Part shown: positions 20,388-28,675 of the stretch, piece by piece | How positions within the stretch are numbered: the stretch's first letter is position 1 | Layout: every line of letters begins with the position of its first letter | Assembly (NCBI RefSeq): GCF_003696265.1 | Contig: NZ_RFFH01000002.1 | Location: forward strand, 372,001 to 436,000 | Length of the DNA stretch: 64,000 nt | Source: Nocardia stercoris | Lineage (GTDB): Bacteria > Actinomycetota > Actinomycetes > Mycobacteriales > Mycobacteriaceae | Direction: 5' to 3' | Translations under genes and position numbers: made by a program | The notes under the pieces: model-generated | Seen by the model: only the letters and a program-made list of their open reading frames with translations | Told to the model about the DNA's origin: nothing | The model's database searches: none

Positions 20388-21332
20388 ATGAGCGAAGAGC
20401 CCTCGGACGTCGTGCTCGACGACGCCGTGCTGAAGGGCCCGCCCAAAACCTTGGCCGGCGGGTTGATCAAGGCCATGCGGCCGCGCCAGTGGGTCAAGAA
20501 CGTGCTGGTCCTGGTCGCGCCGCTGGCGGCCGGCAAGACCGGCGGTCACATCGTGGTCGCCAACTCGCACGTGCTGCTGCACATCGCCATCGCGTTCGTG
20601 GCGTTCTGTATGGCCGCGTCCGGGATCTACCTCGTCAACGACGCCATGGACGTGGAGGCCGACCGGGCCCACCCGACCAAGCGTTTCCGGCCGATCGCGG
20701 CCGGTGTGGTGCCGGTGAACCTCGCCTACGTCCTGTCGGTGGTGCTGCTGGCCGGTTCGATCGGGATCTCGCTGCTCGCGGCCTGGCAGCTGTCGGTCGT
20801 GATGGCGGTCTACATCGCGATCCAGCTGGCCTACTGCTTCGGGCTCAAGCACCAAGCGGTGCTCGACATCTGCATCGTGTCCTCGGGCTTCCTGCTGCGC
20901 GCGGTCGCCGGTGGCGCGGCGGCCGGGATCGTGCTGTCGAAGTGGTTCCTGTTGATCATGGCGTTCGGATCGCTGCTGATGGCGGCCGGAAAGCGGTACG
21001 CGGAACTGAAGATCGCCATGGACACCGGCGCCAAGATCCGTAAGTCGTTGCAGTACTACACGCCCACCTATCTGCGCTTCATCTGGACGCTGGCCGCGAC
21101 CTCGGTGGTGGTGTTCTACGGGCTGTGGGCGTTCGAGCAGGACCACGCGCGCAACACCCAGTGGTTCTCGTTCTCGATGGTGCCGTTTACCATCGCAATC
21201 CTGCGCTACGCGGTCGACGTCGATGGCGGCGAGGCCGGCGAGCCGGAAGAGATTGCCCTCGGGGACCGCATCCTGCAGGTCCTGGCCGTCGCCTGGATCG
21301 GAGTGGTAGGTGTCGCTGTCTATCTCACCTGA
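20388..21332 (+). CDS. ubiA: Decaprenyl-phosphate phosphoribosyltransferase (UbiA family)
   Basis: A 314 aa polytopic prenyltransferase that transfers 5-phosphoribose from PRPP to decaprenyl phosphate, the first committed step to decaprenylphosphoryl-arabinose. The Asp-rich site VNDAMDVEADRAHPTKRF is intact, as are RPRQWVKNVLVL and YCFGLKHQAVLDIC, all close to M. tuberculosis Rv3806c (302 aa). The start is ambiguous: the ATG at 20388 (MSEEPSDVV, one base after the previous stop) matches the mycobacterial N-terminus and has GGAAGAAG upstream; a GTG at 20358 would add ten residues and a 29-base overlap. Confidence 0.95.
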   Translation: MSEEPSDVVLDDAVLKGPPKTLAGGLIKAMRPRQWVKNVLVLVAPLAAGKTGGHIVVANSHVLLHIAIAFVAFCMAASGIYLVNDAMDVEADRAHPTKRFRPIAAGVVPVNLAYVLSVVLLAGSIGISLLAAWQLSVVMAVYIAIQLAYCFGLKHQAVLDICIVSSGFLLRAVAGGAAAGIVLSKWFLLIMAFGSLLMAAGKRYAELKIAMDTGAKIRKSLQYYTPTYLRFIWTLAATSVVVFYGLWAFEQDHARNTQWFSFSMVPFTIAILRYAVDVDGGEAGEPEEIALGDRILQVLAVAWIGVVGVAVYLT

Positions 21333-23298
21333 CGAGAAGACTGTTGCCGGAGAACATGATGCGCCGACCGAAGCACTACCGGCCGGCACGATGAATCGCG
21401 AGGCGGCCACCCGGCGCTCCGCCATGTTCTCCCGCGCGGTTTTCGTCGGTGGGGTGATCGCGACCCTGGCCACGTTCTTCGCCGGTGCCTGGTCGCGCCG
21501 GTGGATCGCGGACGACGGCCTGATCGTGTTGCGCACCGTGCGCAATCTGATGGCCGGCAACGGCCCGGTCTTCAACGCCGGTGAGCGGGTGGAGACCAAT
21601 ACCAGCGCGGCCTGGACCTACGTCGTGTACGCGGTGGAGTGGGTGACCCGGGCGCGCCTGGAGTATGTGAGTCTCGCTGTGGCGCTGACCTTGTCGCTGC
21701 TGGCGGTGGGTTTCGCCATGGTCGGCACCGCGCGGCTTTGGGGCGCGCCGTGGGGTGTGGACAGCACCCGCGCGGTGCTGATGCTGCCGGCCGGCGCGCT
21801 GGTCTACATCGCGCTCCCGCCCGCCCGCGACTACGCGTCGTCGGGCCTGGAGAACTGTCTGGTCATCTTCTGGCTGGCGGTGCTGTGGTGGCTGCTGATC
21901 CGGTGGAGTCAGGCGCAGCGCGACCGGCTGGGACTGCTTGCCGCCGTGGTGTTCTGGGCCGGGCTGTCCTGGCTGGTGCGGCCGGAGATGGTCATGATCG
22001 GCGGGCTGACGCTGGCGCTGGTGTGGCTGGCGCCGATGCCGGCCACCCGGGTGGGGCCGGTGGTGTTGCGCGCGCTGCTGGTCGCGGTCGGCGGCCTGGT
22101 GCCGCTGGGCTACCAGATCTGGCGGATGGGTTACTACGGCCTGCCCTATCCGAATACCGCCGTGGCCAAGGAAGCCGGTGGTGCGAAATGGAATCAGGGC
22201 TTCACCTATCTCTGGGATCTCGCCGGGCCCTACTACCTGTGGGTGCCGCTGATTCTGCTGGTGGCGGGCACGATCGTGCTGCTGCGGCTCCGGCGTCCGG
22301 CCGGGCGAGCGGCTGAACAGACCGGGTCCGATGCGGGCGGCTCGCTGCTGCGGCGGGTGGACGGGTTGCGCCGCGGTTTGCGGCGGCCGTCGGTGGTCGT
22401 CGGGCTGATGCTGACCGGCTCGCTGCTGCTGCTCGTGTTCGAATTGCGGGTCGGTGGCGACTTCATGCACGGCCGGATGTTGTTGCCGCAGGTGTTCTGT
22501 CTGCTGCTGCCGGTGTCGGTGCTGCCGGTCGGATTGCCGCGTCCGAGCCAGTGGCGACAGTGGGCCACAGTTTTGCCGATTGTTGGCTGGCTCGGGTTGG
22601 TGGGCTGGGCGCTGTTCACCGCCAACACCACCGCCAATCAGGCGGGCGCGAGCATCAGCACCACCGGCATCGTGGACGAACGAATCTACTACGTGCTCAA
22701 CAGCGGTCACGATCATCCGATCCTCGCCGAGGACTACCTGGACTTCCCGCGCATGCGAGCGATGGTGCAGGACATCGGCGCAACGCCCGAGGGCGGCCTG
22801 CTGATCAATTCGCCGTCGTTCCGGATGTGGTACGTGGCGCCGCCGCCGGCGCAGGCGCCCGGTGAGTCCTACGGGCACACCGTGTACTTCCTCAATCTCG
22901 GCATGACCAGCATGAACGTGCCGCTCGACGTTCGGGTGATCGACCAGGAGGGCCTGGCGTATCCGCTTGCGGCCCATACCGATCGGCTCACCGACGGCCG
23001 GATCGGGCACGACAAGAACCTGTACGCGGACTGGGTGGTGGTGGACACCGGCATGGTGGATCGGCACCCGTGGCTGCCCTGGTACATGGACGAGAAGTTC
23101 GTCGCGCAGGCGCGAGTCGCGTTGAGCTGCCCGGACACTCAGGCCCTACTGGCCTCCTCGCGCGCGCCGCTGACCTTCGATCGGTTCCGGCACAACCTGA
23201 TTCAGGCATTCGGCTTCGCGAAGTACCGCATCGATCGGGTGCCGAAGTATGAGATCCAGCGCTGCCACCTGCAGGATCCCTACCCGCCACTGCGCTGA
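21310..23298 (+). CDS. aftB: Terminal beta-(1->2)-arabinofuranosyltransferase AftB
   Basis: A 662 aa GT-C glycosyltransferase that adds the terminal beta-1,2 arabinofuranose, the residue later mycolylated, using decaprenylphosphoryl-arabinose outside the membrane. The GT-C Asp pair is at residues 68-69 in IADDGLIVLR, in the first extracytoplasmic loop. About ten membrane segments follow, then a soluble C-terminal domain (from about residue 455) with Cys residues. The GTG at 21310 overlaps ubiA by 23 bases; a GGAG lies just upstream. It is the last gene of the glf unit and equals Rv3805c by position and length. Confidence 0.95.
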   Translation: MSLSISPDEKTVAGEHDAPTEALPAGTMNREAATRRSAMFSRAVFVGGVIATLATFFAGAWSRRWIADDGLIVLRTVRNLMAGNGPVFNAGERVETNTSAAWTYVVYAVEWVTRARLEYVSLAVALTLSLLAVGFAMVGTARLWGAPWGVDSTRAVLMLPAGALVYIALPPARDYASSGLENCLVIFWLAVLWWLLIRWSQAQRDRLGLLAAVVFWAGLSWLVRPEMVMIGGLTLALVWLAPMPATRVGPVVLRALLVAVGGLVPLGYQIWRMGYYGLPYPNTAVAKEAGGAKWNQGFTYLWDLAGPYYLWVPLILLVAGTIVLLRLRRPAGRAAEQTGSDAGGSLLRRVDGLRRGLRRPSVVVGLMLTGSLLLLVFELRVGGDFMHGRMLLPQVFCLLLPVSVLPVGLPRPSQWRQWATVLPIVGWLGLVGWALFTANTTANQAGASISTTGIVDERIYYVLNSGHDHPILAEDYLDFPRMRAMVQDIGATPEGGLLINSPSFRMWYVAPPPAQAPGESYGHTVYFLNLGMTSMNVPLDVRVIDQEGLAYPLAAHTDRLTDGRIGHDKNLYADWVVVDTGMVDRHPWLPWYMDEKFVAQARVALSCPDTQALLASSRAPLTFDRFRHNLIQAFGFAKYRIDRVPKYEIQRCHLQDPYPPLR

Positions 23299-23333
23299 TC
23301 CGCACCGGGCACACCAGTAGCCCGGATGTTGCG

Positions 23334-23372
23334 AATGGTCCGTTTTCACTTATTGGGAGAAAGCGGACCATT
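23334..23372 (+). terminator. Stem-loop after aftB
   Basis: AATGGTCCG at 23334-23342 and CGGACCATT at 23364-23372 form a 9-bp inverted repeat with a 21-nt AT-rich loop, followed by TTGG. It sits 36 nt after the aftB stop and probably ends the glf-aftB transcript. The weak T-tract makes a regulatory alternative possible. Confidence 0.45.
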
Positions 23373-23389
23373 TGGTCGCTTAGAGACCT

Positions 23390-23415
23390 GCATCACATCT
23401 CGGTTCGGTAACACG
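23390..23415 (+). promoter_or_regulatory. Upstream element shared by the first two mycolyltransferase genes, copy 1
   Basis: A 26-bp element containing TCACATCTCG and TTCGGTAAC recurs at 24755-24780 with 23 of 26 bases identical. It lies 130-155 nt before the start codon and contains TCACA and GGTAAC, half-sites related to MtrA recognition sequences. The mycobacterial fbpB promoter is a known MtrA target; control here is inferred. Confidence 0.45.
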
Positions 23416-23545
23416 TTGGCGTGGACAAACCGCTACAGTGCACGGAAGAATCCGTTGTTGCCGCACCGAGCTCGGTTGTGTGCGGGTCGATTTCGCAGAA
23501 AATGGCGCCCGGTGGCAGGTGCGCAAACGAGAGGCCGATCAGAAC

Positions 23546-24628
23546 ATGCAAGGCAAGGCTGTGCGTTCAATACGAGACCGTAAGCGCGGGACGCGCAGTG
23601 GATGGATGAAGCGCACCGTCGCGGGTCTAGCCGCCGGCCTGGCCATGCCCCTGGCCATGGATGCCGTCGTGGCCGCCCCGGCGCACGCCGCCCTCGACCC
23701 CAACGGGTTCGACTTCTGGGTGGACTCCTCCATGGGCCCGATCAAGTCCCGGGTCTTCCCGGCCGCCGACGGCAACACCAGCCGGGTGGTGTACCTGCTC
23801 GACGGTGAGCGCGCGCAGGACGACGACAGCGGCTGGGAGATCAACACTTCCGCCAGCCAGGCCCTCACCGCCGCCAACATCAACGTGGTCATGCCGGTCG
23901 GTGGCCAGTCCAGCTTCTACGCCGACTGGGCCGGCCCGAGCAGCTTCTTCGGCCTGGGCACCGGCTCGGCCGGCGGTTCGGTCGACGCGGGCTCCGGCAC
24001 GTTCGGCTCGTCGGGCTGGCAGAACCAGTCCGGCAAGGGCAACAACAAGTACATGTGGGAGTCGTTCCTCACCGACACCCTCAAGCAGGCGCTGCACGAC
24101 CGGCTCGGCTTCAGCCGCGCCAACAACGGCATCATCGGCCTGTCCATGAGTGGCCCGTCGGCGTTCACCCTCGCCGCCTTCCACCCCGACCAGTTCGATT
24201 ACGCCGCTTCGCTTTCCGGCCCGCTGAACCTGTCCGGCCCGGGCATGCGCGAATTCCTCCGCCTGGCCATGCTGGCCGCCGGTGGATACAACACCGACTC
24301 GATGGCCCCGCCGTTCAGCGCGAACTACGTGCGCATGGACCCGTTCGTGCAGGCGCCGAAGCTGGTGGGTAACAACACCCGCCTGTGGGTGTCCGCGGCC
24401 AGCGGTATCCCGGGCCCGGGCGACGTCAGCAACATCATGGATCTGATCCAGGGCACCCCGATCGAGGCGGTGACGCTGGCCAACACCCGGATGTTCCAGC
24501 TCCGGATGGATTCGCTGGGCTACCACAACGTCACCTACGACTTCCCGCCGAGCGGTGTACACAACTGGCGGAACTGGGAAGCCGAACTCGACCGGATGAT
24601 CCCCGACCTGTCGGCGAACATCGGCTGA
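23546..24628 (+). CDS. Ag85-type mycolyltransferase, tandem copy 1
   Basis: A 360 aa secreted esterase-fold enzyme that transfers mycolate between trehalose monomycolate, trehalose dimycolate and arabinogalactan in the envelope. The signal peptide ends at APAHAA. The nucleophile is Ser200 in GLSMSG, the acid is probably the Glu of GTPIEAV, and the His is in SGVHNW, so the triad is intact. Length fits Ag85/Fbp proteins. The ATG at 23546 was chosen because it follows GAGAGGCCGATC, a leader conserved before copy 2; an ATG at 23606 would give a shorter signal. M. tuberculosis fbpA (Rv3804c) is in this position. Confidence 0.93.
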   Translation: MQGKAVRSIRDRKRGTRSGWMKRTVAGLAAGLAMPLAMDAVVAAPAHAALDPNGFDFWVDSSMGPIKSRVFPAADGNTSRVVYLLDGERAQDDDSGWEINTSASQALTAANINVVMPVGGQSSFYADWAGPSSFFGLGTGSAGGSVDAGSGTFGSSGWQNQSGKGNNKYMWESFLTDTLKQALHDRLGFSRANNGIIGLSMSGPSAFTLAAFHPDQFDYAASLSGPLNLSGPGMREFLRLAMLAAGGYNTDSMAPPFSANYVRMDPFVQAPKLVGNNTRLWVSAASGIPGPGDVSNIMDLIQGTPIEAVTLANTRMFQLRMDSLGYHNVTYDFPPSGVHNWRNWEAELDRMIPDLSANIG

Positions 24629-24703
24629 ACTGCGAACCTTCGCTCTGTGGCGGTCGTCACTCGGTTGGCGCAACCACCCCGGAATTGCTAATAATTAGCG
24701 CGC

Positions 24704-24737
24704 GGTCCGGACGGGCTCCAAGCCCGTTCGGACCTTT
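24704..24737 (+). terminator. Intrinsic terminator after mycolyltransferase 1
   Basis: GGTCCGGACGGGCT at 24704-24717 pairs with AGCCCGTTCGGACC at 24721-24734 (one G-T wobble) around a CCA loop, followed by TTT. It lies 75 nt after the stop and separates the first two paralogues, so each has its own promoter. Confidence 0.7.
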
Positions 24738-24754
24738 CGGTATTCATGAGGCGT

Positions 24755-24780
24755 GCGTCACATCTCGATTCGGTAACGCG
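24755..24780 (+). promoter_or_regulatory. Upstream element shared by the first two mycolyltransferase genes, copy 2
   Basis: Second copy of the 26-bp element (TCACATCTCG then TTCGGTAAC), placed 122-147 nt before the start codon of copy 2. Only three positions differ from copy 1, although the surrounding DNA has diverged, which points to selection for a protein-binding site. Confidence 0.45.
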
Positions 24781-24901
24781 CCGCCGTCCGGGAACCGATA
24801 CGCTCCACAGAACGATCCGATGCCACCGGCGCCACACCTGCTCGGCGGCATACGAACGGATGCGGCCGAGGCGGGTCGCGCGACGAAAGGCCGATGAGGA
24901 C

Positions 24902-25972
24902 ATGCGAAGCGAGACCGTGCGTGCACAGCAAGGAGGCCGCGGCAAGCGTCGCGGATGGGTTAAGCGCACGGTAGCGGGCCTCGCCGCGGCCTTGGCCCTG
25001 CCGCTGGCGACGACCGCGGTCGGCGCTGGTGCCGCGCACGCCGCCCTCAACCCGGCCGGATTCGATTTCTGGGTCGACTCCACCATGGGCCCGATCAAGT
25101 CTCGCGTCTTCCCGGCCGCCGACGGCAACACCAGCCGGGTGGTGTACCTGCTCGACGGCGAGCGCGCGCAGGACGACCTGAACGGCTGGGAGATCAACAC
25201 CAATGTCGCTCAGGCCCTGATGGACGCCAACATCAACGTCGTGATGCCGGTCGGTGGCGAATCCAGCTGGTACGCCGACTGGGCCGCGCCCAGTTCCTTC
25301 CTGGGCCTGAACACCGGTTCCGCCAACGGCGCCGCCGCTTCGCTGTCGGTCGGCGCGACCGGCTGGACCGAGCAGATGGGCAAGATCAACAAGTACACGT
25401 GGGAAACCTTCCTCACGCAGAACCTGCGCGGCGCCCTGCACGACCGCCTCGGCTTCAACCCGTCCGCGAACGGTGTGATCGGCCTGTCGATGAGTGGCAG
25501 TTCGGCCCTCACCCTGGCCGCCTTCCACCCGGACCAGTTCAAATACGCCGCGTCCCTGTCGGGTCCGCTGAACCTGTCGGGCCCGGGCATGCGGCCGCTG
25601 ATGCGGATGGCCATGATGTCGGCCGGCGGCTACAACATCGACTCGATGGCTCCGATCGGATCCGGCCAGGCGGCTCGGATGGACCCGTTCATCCAGGCGC
25701 CGAAGCTGGTGGCCAACGGAACCCGGATCTGGGTCTCGGCCGCGAGCGGCATCCCGACCCCGGGTATCCCGGCCGGCCCGATGGACTACATCCAGGGCAC
25801 GCCGATCGAGGCGGTCGTGCTGGCCAATTCGCGCATGTTCCAGCTGCGGATGGACTCGCTCGGCTACCACAACGTCACCTACGACTGGCCGGCCACCGGT
25901 ACTCACAACTGGACCACCTGGGAGCCCGAGGTGTACAAGATGCTCCCCGATCTGTCGGCCAACATCGGCTGA
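24902..25972 (+). CDS. Ag85-type mycolyltransferase, tandem copy 2
   Basis: A 356 aa secreted mycolyltransferase, the closest paralogue of copy 1: long stretches around DSTMGPIKSRVFPAADGNTS are nearly identical. The signal peptide ends at GAAHAA. The nucleophile motif GLSMSGSS, the Glu in GTPIEAVV and the His in TGTHNW are all present. The ATG at 24902 follows GAAAGGCCGATGAGG. The gene lies between an intrinsic terminator upstream and another downstream, so it is probably monocistronic. It occupies the position of an additional fbp relative to M. tuberculosis. Confidence 0.93.
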   Translation: MRSETVRAQQGGRGKRRGWVKRTVAGLAAALALPLATTAVGAGAAHAALNPAGFDFWVDSTMGPIKSRVFPAADGNTSRVVYLLDGERAQDDLNGWEINTNVAQALMDANINVVMPVGGESSWYADWAAPSSFLGLNTGSANGAAASLSVGATGWTEQMGKINKYTWETFLTQNLRGALHDRLGFNPSANGVIGLSMSGSSALTLAAFHPDQFKYAASLSGPLNLSGPGMRPLMRMAMMSAGGYNIDSMAPIGSGQAARMDPFIQAPKLVANGTRIWVSAASGIPTPGIPAGPMDYIQGTPIEAVVLANSRMFQLRMDSLGYHNVTYDWPATGTHNWTTWEPEVYKMLPDLSANIG

Positions 25973-26397
25973 TCGGTCGCACGGAATTCCCCGCAGGCCC
26001 CGCCCGGGCGGCACTCGCCGTACCGCGTGGGGCCTGCGGTTTTTCGCTGTCCGGTGCGCGGATATGGAAAAGACGTAGCCGATAAATCGCTGCAAAGCGG
26101 CCGATTCGGCTATCTCCGAGGAAGCAGTGGATAGCTCGATGTTTGTTGTGACCCCTACTCTGGAGCGATGATTGCGTACCGACCCGCTCGCGGGTTCCGG
26201 CGCGTCATCGTGTTGAATCTGCTCCGGCCACCGTTTCGGTGGGCAATACTCGTTTGATATTTCGCAACCCGCACCACTGGTCACCACACGCAGCCAACGG
26301 GCGTGCCGCAACGGCGAGGCGCATCTGGGTAGTCGAGACAGCGCAGCGCACGTCTCGGCACACCCGGAGCCTGCACGAGCGGAAGGTCAGAGTCACG
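25973..26397. other. 425-bp intergenic region between mycolyltransferases 2 and 3
   Basis: After the strong terminator at 25991-26044 the region is unusually AT-rich for this window and contains no credible gene. It presumably holds the promoter of copy 3. I could not identify a convincing -35/-10 pair, and the element shared by copies 1 and 2 is not present. Confidence 0.6.
25991..26044 (+). terminator. Intrinsic terminator after mycolyltransferase 2
   Basis: CCGCAGGCCCC at 25991-26001 pairs with GGGGCCTGCGG at 26029-26039, with a second short GC-rich hairpin in the loop, followed immediately by TTTTT at 26040-26044. This is the clearest Rho-independent terminator in the window. Confidence 0.85.
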
Positions 26398-27480
26398 ATG
26401 CGCTTTGCCTGTTCGACACCACGACACTCCGCCTCCGGGCGAGAACCAGGCCGTACGCGCCGAGGTGCGCTGACTCTGGGACTGGCCGTCGCGTTGTCGG
26501 TGGGAGCCGTATTCGGCGGGCACGTCGCGCCCGCGCGCGCCGCCTTCGATCCCGCCGCGTTCGACGTCTGGGTCGACAACGAAGCGATGGGCCCGATCAA
26601 GACCCGCGTGTTGCGCGCCGCGGACGGCAACACCGATCGAGTGGTGTACGCGCTCGACGGCATGCGGGCCCGCGAGGACCTCAACGGCTGGGAGATCGAA
26701 ACCAATGTGGCCGAGCAGATGGCGGCCGCGAACATCAACGTCGTCATGCCGGTCGGCGGCCAGTCCAGCTTCTACGCCGACTGGAACGCACCGAGTTCCT
26801 GGCTGGGCGAGGCGCCCGCGAACGTCGGCCTGCCCAACTCCGGGTCCGGCGCCACCGAGGCGTTCCTGAGCGGGCCGGGCAAGTCCTACCGCTACGAGTG
26901 GGAGACCTTCCTCACCCGCGACCTGCGCAACGCGCTGTACGACCGCTTCGGATTCCGGACCGACCGCAACGGGGTGTTCGGCCTGTCGATGGGCGGCAGC
27001 GCCGCACTGACCCTGGCCGCCTACCATCCGGACCAGTTCAGTTACGCGGGATCGTTCTCCGGATATCTGAACATCTCCGGACCCGGTATGCGGGAAGCGA
27101 TCCGGACCGCGATGGTCGACGCCGGCGGCTACAACGTCGACTCGATGGCGCCGCCGTGGGGCCCGAACTGGCTGCGGATGGACCCGTTCGTCTTCGCTCC
27201 GATGCTGGTGGGCCACGGAACCCGCGTCTGGGTGGCGGCCGGTAGCGCGGTCCCGGGCGCGGTCGATCTCGGTGCGCCCAACGCCGCCGACCTGGTGGTC
27301 CGGGGCACTCCGCTGGAGGCGTTGGCACTGGCCAACACTCGAGCCTTCCAGGTCCGGATGATGTCGATCGGTGCGCAGAACGCCGTCTACGACTTCCCGG
27401 CCGTCGGTGTGCACGACTGGTTCAACTGGGCCGACGAGGCAGCTCGCATGCTGCCGGACATGTCCAACAACATCGGCTGA
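26398..27480 (+). CDS. Ag85-type mycolyltransferase, tandem copy 3
   Basis: A 360 aa secreted mycolyltransferase, more diverged than copies 1 and 2. The signal peptide ends at APARAA. Nucleophile motif GLSMGGSA, Glu in GTPLEALAL and His in VGVHDW complete the triad. The ligand-site block MPVGGQSSFYADW is shared with the other copies. The ATG at 26398 was taken with a GGAAGG 11 nt upstream; the open frame upstream has no signal-like features. The gene is flanked by a terminator-like hairpin downstream. Confidence 0.92.
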   Translation: MRFACSTPRHSASGREPGRTRRGALTLGLAVALSVGAVFGGHVAPARAAFDPAAFDVWVDNEAMGPIKTRVLRAADGNTDRVVYALDGMRAREDLNGWEIETNVAEQMAAANINVVMPVGGQSSFYADWNAPSSWLGEAPANVGLPNSGSGATEAFLSGPGKSYRYEWETFLTRDLRNALYDRFGFRTDRNGVFGLSMGGSAALTLAAYHPDQFSYAGSFSGYLNISGPGMREAIRTAMVDAGGYNVDSMAPPWGPNWLRMDPFVFAPMLVGHGTRVWVAAGSAVPGAVDLGAPNAADLVVRGTPLEALALANTRAFQVRMMSIGAQNAVYDFPAVGVHDWFNWADEAARMLPDMSNNIG

Positions 27481-27497
27481 TCCACCTCGCCCGACCT

Positions 27498-27528
27498 GCG
27501 GCTCGACGGCACATCGCCGTCGAGCCGC
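27498..27528 (+). terminator. Stem-loop after mycolyltransferase 3
   Basis: GCGGCTCGACGGC at 27498-27510 and GCCGTCGAGCCGC at 27516-27528 form a perfect 13-bp hairpin with a 5-nt loop, 17 nt after the stop codon. There is no T-run behind it, so termination may be partial. Confidence 0.6.
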
Positions 27529-27641
27529 GGCGTTCCTCCCTGTCATCGTGACGTTCCGGGCAGTCCGGACATCGCCGCGCGAACCGGCCGCCGCCGCCCG
27601 CGCGGCGCCGCACCGCCCCTGGTGAAGGAGACCTCCCGCTC

Positions 27642-28622
27642 ATGCGTTTCGGTACTCGCGTCGCCTCGCTCGCCCGCCTCGCACTCGCCGCGTTCGCCGT
27701 GGCGGTGCTGCCGTTCACCGCCACCGCCGGGGTCGCCGCGGCCCGGCCGGTGGCCGGCCCGGTGCACCGGATGACTCCCGGTGCGTACGAAGAACTGTGG
27801 GTACCGTCGGAGATGGGTCCGGTGAAGGTGCAGGTGCAATGGGCCCGCAACGGCGGCGGCGGTGCGGTGTACCTGCTCGACGGGCTGCGGGCGCGCGACG
27901 ACCGCAACGCCTGGTCGTTCGAGACCGACGCGCAGGGCATGTTCGCCGAGGACAACGTGACCCTGGTGATGCCGGTCGGTGGACAGTCCAGCTGGTACGC
28001 GGACTGGGGCGCGGCCGGCGCCGTCGGCCAGCGCTCGCCGTACAAGTGGGAGACCTTCCTGACCCGGGATCTGCCCACCTTCCTGGCCGGTTACGGCGTG
28101 TCGCCCACGGCGAACGCGGTGGTCGGGCTGTCGATGAGCGGTCCGGCGGCGTTGCGGCTGGCCGCTTTCCACCGCGACCAGTTCACATACGCGGCGTCGC
28201 TGTCGGGTCCGCTGAGCATGAACGGGCCGGGCATGCGAGAGGCGATCCGGGCCATGATGCTGGATGCGGGCCGGTTCGATTGCGACGCGTTGGCCGCGCC
28301 GTGGAGCCCGATCTGGTTGCGGATGGATCCGATCATCTTCGCGCCCCAGCTGCGCGGCCTGCCCATGTTCATCTCCTCGGCGACCGGCGTGCCGGGTGCC
28401 TACGACCGCCCAGCCGATCTGACCGGCGTGGTGAACACCGTCGACGGCGCCGCGATCGAGGCCCTGGCGCTGATCGGCACGCGGGCGTTCCAGGGCAGGC
28501 TGACCGACCTGAACATCCCCGCGATATACGACTTTCCGTCCACCGGAACCCACGGCTGGCGCTACTGGCAGGACGAGCTGGCCAAAGCGCGGCCCAGTAT
28601 TCTCGCCACGGTCGGCAGCTGA
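27642..28622 (+). CDS. Short Ag85-type mycolyltransferase, tandem copy 4 (FbpD-like position)
   Basis: A 326 aa exported member, shorter than the other copies because the loop region after SSWYADW is reduced. The signal peptide ends near VAAARP. The nucleophile motif GLSMSGPA, a Glu in DGAAIEALAL and the His in TGTHGW are all retained, so it could be active. This contrasts with M. tuberculosis FbpD (MPT51), which lacks the catalytic residues. It starts with ATG at 27642 behind GAAGGAGA. It is followed at 53 bp by the LGFP-containing copy. Confidence 0.9.
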   Translation: MRFGTRVASLARLALAAFAVAVLPFTATAGVAAARPVAGPVHRMTPGAYEELWVPSEMGPVKVQVQWARNGGGGAVYLLDGLRARDDRNAWSFETDAQGMFAEDNVTLVMPVGGQSSWYADWGAAGAVGQRSPYKWETFLTRDLPTFLAGYGVSPTANAVVGLSMSGPAALRLAAFHRDQFTYAASLSGPLSMNGPGMREAIRAMMLDAGRFDCDALAAPWSPIWLRMDPIIFAPQLRGLPMFISSATGVPGAYDRPADLTGVVNTVDGAAIEALALIGTRAFQGRLTDLNIPAIYDFPSTGTHGWRYWQDELAKARPSILATVGS

Positions 28623-28675
28623 AATCGCGGCGATCCACTGCCTCGATTTGCCGATCATTCGCCGTATTGTCGGTA

